A stretch of DNA of 64,000 nt from Xylanibacter rarus (GTDB lineage: Bacteria > Bacteroidota > Bacteroidia > Bacteroidales > Bacteroidaceae): the NCBI RefSeq assembly GCF_001275135.1, contig NZ_LFQU01000002.1:124001-188000 (forward strand). The letters are read 5' to 3'. Position 1 is the first letter of the stretch, and every line of letters begins with the position of its first letter. The translations under genes and the position numbers were made by a program. The notes under the pieces were generated by a model, which saw only the letters and a list, made by a program, of their open reading frames with translations, ran no database searches and was not told the origin of the DNA. Positions 18,448-26,589 of this stretch are shown here, one piece after another.

Positions 18448-18828
18448 ATGACATTCACAGATTCAGTCAGATCATGCATAAACAAATATGCCACCTTCAG
18501 CGGGCGCGCATCGAGGTCAGAATTCTGGTGGTTCTGGCTTTTCACATTTATTGTGCAGATCGTTTCGCTCACCATATTCTCCGTCATAGGCTATCTGCTG
18601 GGAGGCTACGACGGCTGCACGATATCATTATCTATCTGTTCAGTATTATGCATCCTGCTGCTCACCGTGCCATACTTATCGGTGCTTGTCAGGCGCCTGC
18701 ACGACACTAACCACAGCGGATGGTGGTATTTCATATCGCTGATACCGCTCATAGGCACAATATGGCTGATAATACTTCTTGCCACCGACAGTGACGAGGA
18801 GAACAAGTACGGCCTGCCTGTTTATTAA
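18448..18828 (+). CDS. DUF805 family membrane protein
   Basis: The product has 126 residues. It shows the DUF805 (YhaH/YhaI) signature: an early FSGRASRSEFWWFWLF, three hydrophobic spans and a conserved RRLHDTNHSGWW before the last span. These are small inner-membrane proteins with no established biochemical role, often near envelope-stress or secretion genes. It comes directly after the terminator-like structure and 48 bases before the third kinase gene. Its presence in a kinase/FHA cluster is a contextual clue only. Confidence 0.9.
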   Translation: MTFTDSVRSCINKYATFSGRASRSEFWWFWLFTFIVQIVSLTIFSVIGYLLGGYDGCTISLSICSVLCILLLTVPYLSVLVRRLHDTNHSGWWYFISLIPLIGTIWLIILLATDSDEENKYGLPVY

Positions 18829-18876
18829 CACACAACACCTTTACAAGCAAAGAACTGAAAAAACAACAATAAAAAA

Positions 18877-20295
18877 ATGGCAAAAATAAGACTACAGGGA
18901 GAAGAAGAGAAAAGAAAAAACATATGTTTTGAGGTTGACACCGCCAATCCGCCAATAGGCGAAGGAGGCATGGGCAAGGTGATGAAGGGCGTCTGCATAG
19001 ACATCGCGACCAACATATCGCGCCCCGTCGCCATAAAGTTTCTTTATGAAGACCTGCCGCCACACGCCATCGAGAGGGCACGGCGCGAGGCATCAATACG
19101 CCTGCGCAACGACAACCTGATAGAGATGCTCGGATTCATCGAAACCGAGACTAAGCACGGCACGATGACACGCAAGCACTACCACGTTGTCAGCGAGCTG
19201 CTTAACGGCATTCCGCTGTCGAGCATCTTTGAGGGCAAGTGCACCGACGCCGACGGCCACGAGAATCCGTTTGCCAAGAAGCTGCTAAAAGAGTTTCAGG
19301 CCGACTCCGTACACTTTGCAAAGACCATAATGCTCAACGTGCTTTCAGGACTCATAGCGCTGCACGACGCAGGATACGTACACCGCGACATTGACCCGTC
19401 GAACATCATGCTGACCGAGGACGGACACATCAAGCTGATCGACTTCGGTATAGCGAAGCAGGTGAACAAGCTCACCACCAACGACCGCGGACTGACAACT
19501 GCCGGAACCTTCATGGGCAAGGCTGAATATGCCGCGCCAGAGCTTGCCATAGGCGACCTGAAACACCAGAACCAGACCACCGACATATACGCCATGGGCA
19601 TACTGCTCTATCAGTGCATCGTGGGTCATGTGCCGTTTGAAGGACAGTCGCACGTAGTGCTCGAGAAACAGCTGCACAAGAAAATTCCACTCGCACAGAT
19701 CAAAGACCGCGGCATGCGCAAGATAATAGAATGCGCCACCGACAAAGACCAGAACGTGCGCTATCAGACAGCGGCACAGATGCGCGTGGCGATAGAAAAC
19801 CTCGACGGCAAGAAGCGACAGCTCAAGAAGTCGACAAGAATAACCATAGCTGCCGCCTGCGCTGCCATAGCGGTTGCCATAATAGCCATAGGAGGCGTGT
19901 CATATCACAACAAGAAGGTGGAGCAGGAGCAGATAGCTCTCGAGATAAAAGCCACCAACGACTCGCTGCGCACCAAGACCGAAACCCTCACTCTCACGGC
20001 CGACAAGAGCCTCGCCACGGGCGACAGGCACGACGAGGGATACGAGCGCCACTATATCGACGCCTACAAGAAATACATGGAGGCACTGGCCATTGCCAAA
20101 AAGATAACAGAGAACAAGCCTGACACCAAGAACATAAGCCTCAACCGCGACAAGGCCAAGGATGCCCTGCTGAAGGCAAAGGCCGAACTGGAAGCCAAGG
20201 CTAAAGACTTTGAGGCCAGCGACATGCAGGATATAGCCAAAGAATTCCACACCAGAGTTAAGAACATTACAGACGCATTAAGTTATAATCCATAA
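18877..20295 (+). CDS. Ser/Thr protein kinase with altered catalytic loop
   Basis: The product has 472 residues. The kinase domain (about 14-310) has GEGGMGKV, VAIKF, DFGIAKQ and a normal C-lobe. The catalytic loop reads HRDIDPSN, with Asp where the usual Lys stands (HRDxKxxN). The catalytic Asp and the metal-binding Asn remain, so activity is possible but may be altered. One membrane span follows (about 328-347), then a helical, coiled-coil-like periplasmic part rich in Lys/Ala/Glu. The start fits the 48-base spacing after the DUF805 gene. It is the third kinase of the island. Confidence 0.9.
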   Translation: MAKIRLQGEEEKRKNICFEVDTANPPIGEGGMGKVMKGVCIDIATNISRPVAIKFLYEDLPPHAIERARREASIRLRNDNLIEMLGFIETETKHGTMTRKHYHVVSELLNGIPLSSIFEGKCTDADGHENPFAKKLLKEFQADSVHFAKTIMLNVLSGLIALHDAGYVHRDIDPSNIMLTEDGHIKLIDFGIAKQVNKLTTNDRGLTTAGTFMGKAEYAAPELAIGDLKHQNQTTDIYAMGILLYQCIVGHVPFEGQSHVVLEKQLHKKIPLAQIKDRGMRKIIECATDKDQNVRYQTAAQMRVAIENLDGKKRQLKKSTRITIAAACAAIAVAIIAIGGVSYHNKKVEQEQIALEIKATNDSLRTKTETLTLTADKSLATGDRHDEGYERHYIDAYKKYMEALAIAKKITENKPDTKNISLNRDKAKDALLKAKAELEAKAKDFEASDMQDIAKEFHTRVKNITDALSYNP

Positions 20296-20309
20296 TCTTT
20301 TTTTGAACT

Positions 20310-20936
20310 ATGAGTACTATTGCCAAACTTCTTTTAACCGTTGTCATTGCCGTGTTGTCTCTTCAGGCCAACGCACAGACCGCCGGCGACCGCCTGTTTG
20401 CACAGGGACAGAAGCTGCAGCTGAAGCAGACCGTAAGCTCGCAGAAACAGGCCATTGCAAAGTTCAGCGCAGCCAAGAAGGCCTACGACTCAAGCACCAA
20501 GAAGGCTATGTGCGACAACCAGATTGCAATATGCAGGAGCAACATCAAGCTGATAACGCGAAAGACAAGGACCGTGACGAAAAAAGAGACCGTCGTGCTC
20601 GAGAAAGCCGACTCTGCCGTTCCGCCCGAGGTGGCCAAAGACCCCGTAAGGCTCAGCCTGTCGGTGTCGTCGGTAGAATTTAAGTCGTCAGGCAAGAAGA
20701 GCGACAACCACGAGGTGACGGTAAACTGCAACTACGACGACTGGACCTACACCTTCCCGGAATGGGTCGACGTCACCAAAAACGGCAACAAGCTGACGCT
20801 TACCGCCGACCCCAACAAGACAGACGGAGAACGCTCGGGCGTGCTCACCGTAAAATGCTACGATGAGAAGGCCGAACTGATGATCTATCAGAAAAAGCCG
20901 TTCTCGCTGAAGTCTCTCATCGGCGGCAAGAAGTAA
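20310..20936 (+). CDS. Secreted BACON-domain protein
   Basis: The product has 208 residues. A signal peptide (to about 23, ANAQ) is followed by a helical segment (about 25-75, with TPR-like character). A BACON-type Ig-like domain comes next (about 115-200: LSLSVSSVEF, PEWVDVTKNGNKLTLTADPN, RSGVLTVKC). BACON domains in Bacteroidetes occur in secreted glycan- or protein-binding proteins. The C-terminus is basic (GGKK). It lies 14 bases after the kinase gene and 17 before the sigma factor gene. It may be an envelope ligand or scaffold for the kinase. Confidence 0.82.
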   Translation: MSTIAKLLLTVVIAVLSLQANAQTAGDRLFAQGQKLQLKQTVSSQKQAIAKFSAAKKAYDSSTKKAMCDNQIAICRSNIKLITRKTRTVTKKETVVLEKADSAVPPEVAKDPVRLSLSVSSVEFKSSGKKSDNHEVTVNCNYDDWTYTFPEWVDVTKNGNKLTLTADPNKTDGERSGVLTVKCYDEKAELMIYQKKPFSLKSLIGGKK

Positions 20937-20953
20937 GAACAACATAAGCTGAC

Positions 20954-21550
20954 ATGAATATCACTGACCGTGAAGTGGTCCGGGCACTGCTGCAGCGCGA
21001 CGCCCGGGTCACAAGGGACTTCTTTTACCGTAAATGCTATCCGCTCTTCAAGTCTGTGTACGACAACTACCACACAGACTGCTCGTCGTGCATGGAGTTT
21101 ATAAGCGAAATATACGTCCACATAATGACTCCCGACAAAGCCGGCGGACAATGCAAGCTCGAAGGGTTCAGATACCAGAGCACGCTCTTCACATGGCTAA
21201 AGGCCGTGTGCCTCTTCTACTGCTACAAGAGATATGAGCGCAGGACAAAAATGCCGACAGAACAAATTTCTGAAAAATTTGACGGCCAGGGTGTAAGAAT
21301 CGACACCATTCCCGCATCTATAGAGTTAGACATCTCATCTCTTCAGGCCGACGACGCCGAAACCATACTGAGGCTGATGCCCAACAGAAGATACAGCAGG
21401 CTGATAAGGCTGCGATATCTATGCGGACACACCAACGAGGAGACGGCCATGATGATGGGAATGAACATGAACACCTTCTACAACAAGCACAAGATGGCTA
21501 AAGAACAATTTTTAAAGACACTAAGAACGGAGGAAATGCGACATGGATGA
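20954..21550 (+). CDS. ECF-like RNA polymerase sigma factor
   Basis: The product has 198 residues. Region 2 (about 5-100) has the helical pattern leading to STLFTWLKAVCLFYCYKRYERR. Region 4 (about 135-190) has the helix-turn-helix GHTNEETAMMMGMNMNTFYNKHKMAK. It would direct RNA polymerase to specific promoters, perhaps those of this island. Its stop overlaps the next gene by 8 bases, the usual sign of coupling to an anti-sigma factor. Region 2 is more diverged than in typical FecI-like Bacteroidetes sigma factors, so promoter specificity cannot be inferred. Confidence 0.82.
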   Translation: MNITDREVVRALLQRDARVTRDFFYRKCYPLFKSVYDNYHTDCSSCMEFISEIYVHIMTPDKAGGQCKLEGFRYQSTLFTWLKAVCLFYCYKRYERRTKMPTEQISEKFDGQGVRIDTIPASIELDISSLQADDAETILRLMPNRRYSRLIRLRYLCGHTNEETAMMMGMNMNTFYNKHKMAKEQFLKTLRTEEMRHG

Positions 21551-21950
21551 CTACGGCAACTTTACCCTTGACGAGAACATGTTTTCGGCATGGCTCGACG
21601 GAAATATGACGCCCGACGAGGAAGAGGCTTTCATGGACATGTGTGCCGACGATCCCGCCATGGGCGAAATACTCGACGCCAACGACCAGGTGGACGACTA
21701 CTACGAAAGTCTTATAGACGGAGGATACGAGATACCCGAGGAGCTCGACACCGACTTCGACCTGCCCTACATATCACCGGCAGACGAAGACGACGACATT
21801 TACAGCTATGAAGACATCGAGCCGTATGACGACAGCAGCGACAGCCATGACATGACTGACGACGGCATGACAGACAGCGACGGCTTCGACGACGACAACG
21901 CGACGGATCACTTCGGCAGCGACACTTATCAGGACATGGACTTAATGTAG
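21543..21950 (+). CDS. Acidic putative anti-sigma factor
   Basis: The product has 135 residues and is extremely acidic. The first 45 residues (FSAWLDGNMTPDEEEAF ... DDPAMGEILD) match the short helical pattern found at the start of many anti-sigma factors, although the usual His-Cys-Cys zinc triad is absent. The rest is Asp-rich with no membrane span. It overlaps the sigma gene by 8 bases, so the two are probably translated together. Inference: it binds and restrains the sigma factor. It is the last gene before the strong terminator. Confidence 0.65.
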   Translation: MDDYGNFTLDENMFSAWLDGNMTPDEEEAFMDMCADDPAMGEILDANDQVDDYYESLIDGGYEIPEELDTDFDLPYISPADEDDDIYSYEDIEPYDDSSDSHDMTDDGMTDSDGFDDDNATDHFGSDTYQDMDLM

Positions 21951-22016
21951 CCCATACAGACACATACGGCGTGGCGCCCCGCCAACGGCGGCCGCATGGA
22001 CATCTTAAGAATTACT

Positions 22017-22058
22017 ATCCGCAGCCCTCTCCCATTGAGGTGCTGCGGATATTTTTAT
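22017..22058 (+). terminator. Strong terminator of the signalling operon
   Basis: ATCCGCAGC (22017-22025) pairs perfectly with GCTGCGGAT (22042-22050), and ATTTTTATT follows. This closes the 1568-21950 gene set. After it, bases 22059-22219 hold a TATCTTTG (22097-22104) resembling a -7 element and a three-codon ATGAAAAAATAA at 22160, perhaps the start of a lost gene. Confidence 0.9.
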
Positions 22059-22219
22059 TGCAAACAATATTAATCAATAATTTGCTTTAAAATTCTTATC
22101 TTTGCATAGCAACAAACATCTTGGCTTTGCCGAGGCGCGTTATAAACAATTATATAATTTATGAAAAAATAAACTATAGCAGTTTTTCAGATTAAATCTT
22201 ATGAATATAGCGCAGCTAA

Positions 22220-22618
22220 TTTGTAAACATTCTTCATGTTTTCCGACCATTTGACGCTCTCAGAACACGCATGCTCTTCGCCATAGCGCGGTTTGGGGCA
22301 GAAAAGGGCAAAAAACGGAGTGTTTTGTTAAGACGCTGACTGACAGGGAGTTGCAGTGAATAAGAGAGAAAAGCAGAAGTGTTAAAAAACATAACCGGGC
22401 CACTTACGCATAAAAAGTGGCCCGGTTACGGATGAAAAGGTGCCATTTCTGAGGCTCAAACTTATGGTTTCAGGCCCAGAAATGGCTGATTTTAGTGACA
22501 TTTTTCGGTTTATATGCAAACGTATGTTAACGAAACAACATTCTTATTGCCATTTCCTTAACACACGTTTACTTTTTATTTTCCAGATTGAAAAATATTT
22601 TTGTCATAAGTTTTTACC
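22220..22618. repeat. ~399-bp intergenic repeat, copy B
   Basis: Direct repeat of 691-1088, with only scattered base differences across the full length. The GGGCCACTT hairpin is perfect here (AACCGGGCCACTT with AAGTGGCCCGGTT, about 22396-22430). Together the two copies bracket the whole signalling island. Open frames inside it are not convincing genes. It ends 68 bases before the stop of the next gene on the minus strand; bases 22619-22686 show nothing else. Confidence 0.85.
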
Positions 22619-22686
22619 ACATATTAAACATCTCTCCGTACGTTGCATGGAGCTTTTATTTACAAAAACAATTTTGAATTGAGAAT

Positions 22687-23907
22687 CTATTCAATTAAAG
22701 TGCATTGTTCTGAAGAACAAATTAGACGTGTTAGGGTGATAAATTTATTAACAATTTCGCTCTCATCTTCGTAATCAGATACAGCCCATTCCTTAGAATT
22801 ATATTCGTTATTATGGAAACCTTTATTACTTTGAAGCACAAAATTTTGAAGATCATTGAAAACGTTTGGACGCGAATATATATTTTCAGTCAATCCAGAT
22901 ATTCCCCAAAATGGTTTTTTGTTATTATCATAAGACACACAACAACGGAAACGTGTATTACGATATTTAAAATCGAATCCAAATTCTATATTATCTGCCA
23001 TTGTCAATACAGGATGTCCGGATAATATCTTTACACATTCATCATACCATTGCCTTATATTCTTCTCATTATTCTGACTTTTGTATTCTTGTAACAAAGA
23101 TGACAAGCGTTCACTTATCTTGTCGATGTTATTTATTTGGTCTTCAACAACATTAATTTTCTCTTTAAGAGACATTGACTCCAATCCAAGAGTCTCTATA
23201 ATGGTCTGGTCTAATTTATTATTCATTTCTTTATACTGGCTGTTAATTTTATACTTATTTTCTAAATATGTTCTGTACATCAGCAATGCGCTTTTAAGGA
23301 ACGGCTGTTCATCAAAGTCCACATGCTCATACACAGATGCTACCCATGGAGTTATATTGTCCTTGTAGTTTTTACAAATAATTCTGTCACACAACAAGTC
23401 CTTTGTATCCGATGATATGGAATATTCAGACGGATATTTGTTTGATTCGCCACAAAGATACAATACATAAATTTCATTTGCAGAATAATAGTTAAGAGCT
23501 GTCTGCACATACCTGTCTATTTGTTTATTTTGCTCGCACGCACCATTAATCTTATTTTCTATTATAAGAAAAAATGTATCACCTTTTATAGTCAGATCAA
23601 TTCTTCTTTTGTCAGGATAAGGTATCTCAATACTTTCAAAAGAACAATCTATATCGGGAAGAAAATATTCTATAAAGTCTTTCTGAATATCCTTATTTTG
23701 CAGAAGACCGTAAAGAATCCTACAATGGGCAGTTTCTCTAAGATTTTCTGTATGCAGGGCATCTCCCAACAAATCCACCAAGAAAGGGAAAGAGGATAAT
23801 TCGTTTTTGTATTTAAATGAAGTTCTGCAACAGAAATCAAGTGTATTATTCAAACTTTCCTCAATTACTGAAGATGTATGCGAGATAAAAGAAAATATAT
23901 CATTCAT
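22687..23907 (-). CDS. PD-(D/E)XK nuclease superfamily protein
   Basis: The product has 406 residues and is AT-rich compared with the island before it. A helix with ETAHCRILYGLL, then DLTIKGDTFFLIIENKINGA and QIDRYVQ, form the Asp ... Glu-x-Lys core of the PD-(D/E)XK family (PDDEXK_4-like, about residues 55-135). The family cuts or binds DNA. The C-terminal half is helical with a coiled-coil-like part and a final beta-rich part. Low GC and lack of an operon suggest horizontal gain. A defence role is likely but unproven. Start is ATG at 23907. Confidence 0.82.
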   Translation of the reverse strand: MNDIFSFISHTSSVIEESLNNTLDFCCRTSFKYKNELSSFPFLVDLLGDALHTENLRETAHCRILYGLLQNKDIQKDFIEYFLPDIDCSFESIEIPYPDKRRIDLTIKGDTFFLIIENKINGACEQNKQIDRYVQTALNYYSANEIYVLYLCGESNKYPSEYSISSDTKDLLCDRIICKNYKDNITPWVASVYEHVDFDEQPFLKSALLMYRTYLENKYKINSQYKEMNNKLDQTIIETLGLESMSLKEKINVVEDQINNIDKISERLSSLLQEYKSQNNEKNIRQWYDECVKILSGHPVLTMADNIEFGFDFKYRNTRFRCCVSYDNNKKPFWGISGLTENIYSRPNVFNDLQNFVLQSNKGFHNNEYNSKEWAVSDYEDESEIVNKFITLTRLICSSEQCTLIE

Positions 23908-24042
23908 GTGAATTTATTTTGGCGTAAACAAATGTATAAAATTTTATTGTATTGGGGTCACATTCCATAAATTATTTATAAGAAATCATGAGTAAGTTTT
24001 TATTTCAGAAATATTTTCTCAAACAAATTTCTCCAAAAGCAG

Positions 24043-24118
24043 TTTGAGTATTAGTATTTATTTTATGTCTTTGATAACAAAATTTTGAACAAACGAGAAT
24101 AAAGACTATTCCGTTTTA
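24043..24118 (+). promoter_or_regulatory. Promoter-leader module, copy 1
   Basis: TTTG (24043-24046), 19 bases, then TGTCTTTG (24066-24073). The initial transcribed bases closely match those after the promoter at 28081-28111 (both share AATTTT, CAAA and TATTCCGTT in order). It would drive the nuclease-like gene at 24305 with a leader of about 225 bases. The rest of 23908-24304 is AT-rich with nothing recognised. Confidence 0.6.
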
Positions 24119-24304
24119 GATGCAGATTTATTGAAAATTCGATACTCAGATTCATCGACAATACAGAATAATTCAGTAACTTTGTATTTGGTTATCATCG
24201 CTCGTACTATTTGTAGCTATCTTATTTTCAATCATAAAGATACAAAATACTTGCGAAACTGCCAATTCTTATATATGTTATTTTATCCCAGAATCGCGTA
24301 AATT

Positions 24305-24988
24305 ATGAATAGGAACAATTATCCCAAAGGAAGTAAAGGCATGATTCAAATATTGGTTGAAGAGCATAAAGATTTGTTGGATAAGGTGCTTGGTGTTAAG
24401 CTCAAATGGATATGCCCGATTAAGGAGGATAATTTTAAAGAACTTCAACTGAACGGAGAAAAGATGTGTGGCGAACTTGGATTATCTAGCGAAGATTTCA
24501 AAGATTTTTGGCCGACAAGACAACCGCAATGGGATGGTATAGCAAAAGACGAAAATAATAATTTGTATCTTATAGAAGCTAAATCGCACTTGGATGAAAT
24601 ATGCCCCGGAAACCGTGAGCCTGACGGCTCTAATCAGGATCAGAACATAAACTACAGCATAAAAAGAAAAAGTCTGTTATGCATTAAAAAACATTATAAC
24701 TCAAACGAAGAAAATAAATTATGGCTGCACAAATACTATCAGATTTCAAACAGACTGGCGTTTTTGAAAAAGATGAAAGAACTGTCTAAGAACAAGAAAA
24801 CAGACTATAATGATGTTAAACTTATATTTCTTAACTTTAAAAATGACACCACATGGGGTAAAAAGGCCGTAAAATGCGACGAATGGATAAAGAAATATAA
24901 TAAAATTTGGGATGAACTGGGTGTTAATAAAAACATGTTGGAAGAGGATGGTGTGCTGATTATAGATATAGACGGTAAGGATTTCTAA
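24305..24988 (+). CDS. PD-(D/E)XK nuclease-like protein
   Basis: The product has 227 residues, basic and AT-rich. A central motif QPQWDGIAKDENNNLYLIEA followed by KSH fits the Asp ... Glu-x-Lys core of restriction-endonuclease-like folds. The remaining part is helical with many Lys. No named family is certain. It is encoded next to, but divergent from, the other nuclease gene, with almost 400 bases between. Together they look like a small acquired defence patch. It could also be a DNA-repair enzyme. No methylase or antitoxin is seen nearby. Confidence 0.68.
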   Translation: MNRNNYPKGSKGMIQILVEEHKDLLDKVLGVKLKWICPIKEDNFKELQLNGEKMCGELGLSSEDFKDFWPTRQPQWDGIAKDENNNLYLIEAKSHLDEICPGNREPDGSNQDQNINYSIKRKSLLCIKKHYNSNEENKLWLHKYYQISNRLAFLKKMKELSKNKKTDYNDVKLIFLNFKNDTTWGKKAVKCDEWIKKYNKIWDELGVNKNMLEEDGVLIIDIDGKDF

Positions 24989-25383
24989 GAAAACATGCAA
25001 GAGACTGATTCTGATTAAACAAAGAATGTATGTCTGCAATGGCGATTGTACAAGTCATGAAAGTTTTAGTCATGTTATCTTACTTCAATCTCTTGATTTA
25101 TCGAATAATCCAAACTTTCTAAAGAATAATATCAACATGCGGGCATAAAGCTATGAAAAGCAACACCACGTTTAGCACTTGAATAATAACCTTAACCGTA
25201 TGTCGTCACAAAGGAAAATACACGGAAGACAAAGGAAAATGCAAGGACAACTAAACAACTTAGTTAAAAATGATGTATTCTGTACTACATTCTTATATTT
25301 TCGCTATATTTGCATAACATGAACAGAAATTTGCCTTCTGCATAAAGAAAAGAATATATCGCTAAAATAAAAATTTTATTGCC
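24989..25383. other. Intergenic region with one promoter-like element
   Basis: This stretch is AT-rich. A TATATTTG at 25305-25312 matches the -7 element and would start a transcript for the TPR gene at 25384; the -33 region is weak. No gene, repeat or clear terminator is seen in the rest. Confidence 0.5.
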
Positions 25384-26493
25384 ATGAAAATCATCAGTCT
25401 TATACTATCGCTAATAGTCCTGACGGCAGCTTCAGCCAGAGCCGACAATAACTCAACAGAAGCGATGGGCGACAGTTGCATGAGGATAAACGACACGTTC
25501 AACGCCATGAGATATTACGGCGAGGCGCTGCAGACAGACAGCTCAGACGCGATAAAGGAAAAAATGGCGCACTGCCTGTTTATGCGTGGCGAATACCGCA
25601 AATGCGCGGCAATGCTCGAAACCACGGCAAGGAAAGGCACAGACAGTCTGACTGCGGAGACGATGCGCCGGCTGTTTGACTGCTACAGATACATGGACAA
25701 CACGGCAAAACAAATTGAATGGGGTAACAGGTTGCTGAGCAGGTGCCCAATGGACGGCATCGTGACGGCATATATGGCACGCATATACAACAGCGACGAC
25801 AATATATCGTCGCCGCAGAAGGCTTATGACATTACGGCCAGATATATGCAGACAGACTCTGCGTGTCTGCCCGTGATACGCGAATATGCCGACGCCAACT
25901 TTCTGCTGCGCGACTACGACAAGGCAATAAATGCATATAACAGGCTGCTTGAACTGGGCGACTCTACCTACAATACGGTCTACTCGCTCGGCATGGCCTA
26001 CATGCAGACGGGCAAAAACCCTATGGCACGCAGATGGCTCACCAAGGCAGCCGAAAAAAGCAAGATGCAAAATGCGGGATGCCTTTACCGGCTCGGCATC
26101 GTATGTGTTGACATGGACAGCGTGGCCGAGGGCGTTGATTATCTGGAAAAATCAATCGAACTGATGCAGCCCGACCATACGGTGCTGTTTGTAGTAAAGC
26201 GCGCATTGGGCGAAGGCTACTACAAGCAGGGCAAATACTGGTCGGCAATATACGCATGGCGTGAGGCGCTAAAACTTAACCGCAACAGCATGGCCACGAT
26301 ATTCAACACGGCGCAGGCATACGGACTTGTGGGCAAGCACGACATGGAGAAGGCCTACTACAGAACTTTCCTGAGCATGGCAGCATTGGTGAAGCCCAAC
26401 AAGGAGCTTAACCAGATGGTGGAACAGGCCGAGACCGCAGTGGGAGTGAAGGAAAACTTCAACGGAAACATAATAAGCCTGCCTGCAAACTGA
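25384..26493 (+). CDS. Secreted TPR-repeat protein
   Basis: The product has 369 residues. A signal peptide (to about 20, SARA) is followed by about eight tetratricopeptide-like helical pairs (for example FNAMRYYGEALQTD, YDKAINAYNRLLELGD and YSLGMAYMQTGKNPMARRWL). TPRs bind other proteins. It is likely periplasmic. It has its own -7 element and stands alone, 96 bases before the retropepsin-like gene. The specific partner is unknown. Confidence 0.82.
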   Translation: MKIISLILSLIVLTAASARADNNSTEAMGDSCMRINDTFNAMRYYGEALQTDSSDAIKEKMAHCLFMRGEYRKCAAMLETTARKGTDSLTAETMRRLFDCYRYMDNTAKQIEWGNRLLSRCPMDGIVTAYMARIYNSDDNISSPQKAYDITARYMQTDSACLPVIREYADANFLLRDYDKAINAYNRLLELGDSTYNTVYSLGMAYMQTGKNPMARRWLTKAAEKSKMQNAGCLYRLGIVCVDMDSVAEGVDYLEKSIELMQPDHTVLFVVKRALGEGYYKQGKYWSAIYAWREALKLNRNSMATIFNTAQAYGLVGKHDMEKAYYRTFLSMAALVKPNKELNQMVEQAETAVGVKENFNGNIISLPAN

Positions 26494-26589
26494 CCATGCC
26501 GGCTGCCTAAAACGGGCAGACGCCACGTCGGCACATAATAGAGACAGCTTATCTTAGATTAAAACAATACTAATTAAATATTTAAGCCT

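Noticed and set aside
22440-22682. Gene inside repeat copy B
   Set aside because: The frame is not kept in copy A or the third copy, and composition is not protein-like.
22687-24988. Restriction-modification system
   Set aside because: Two nuclease-like genes are present but no methyltransferase or specificity gene lies near them.
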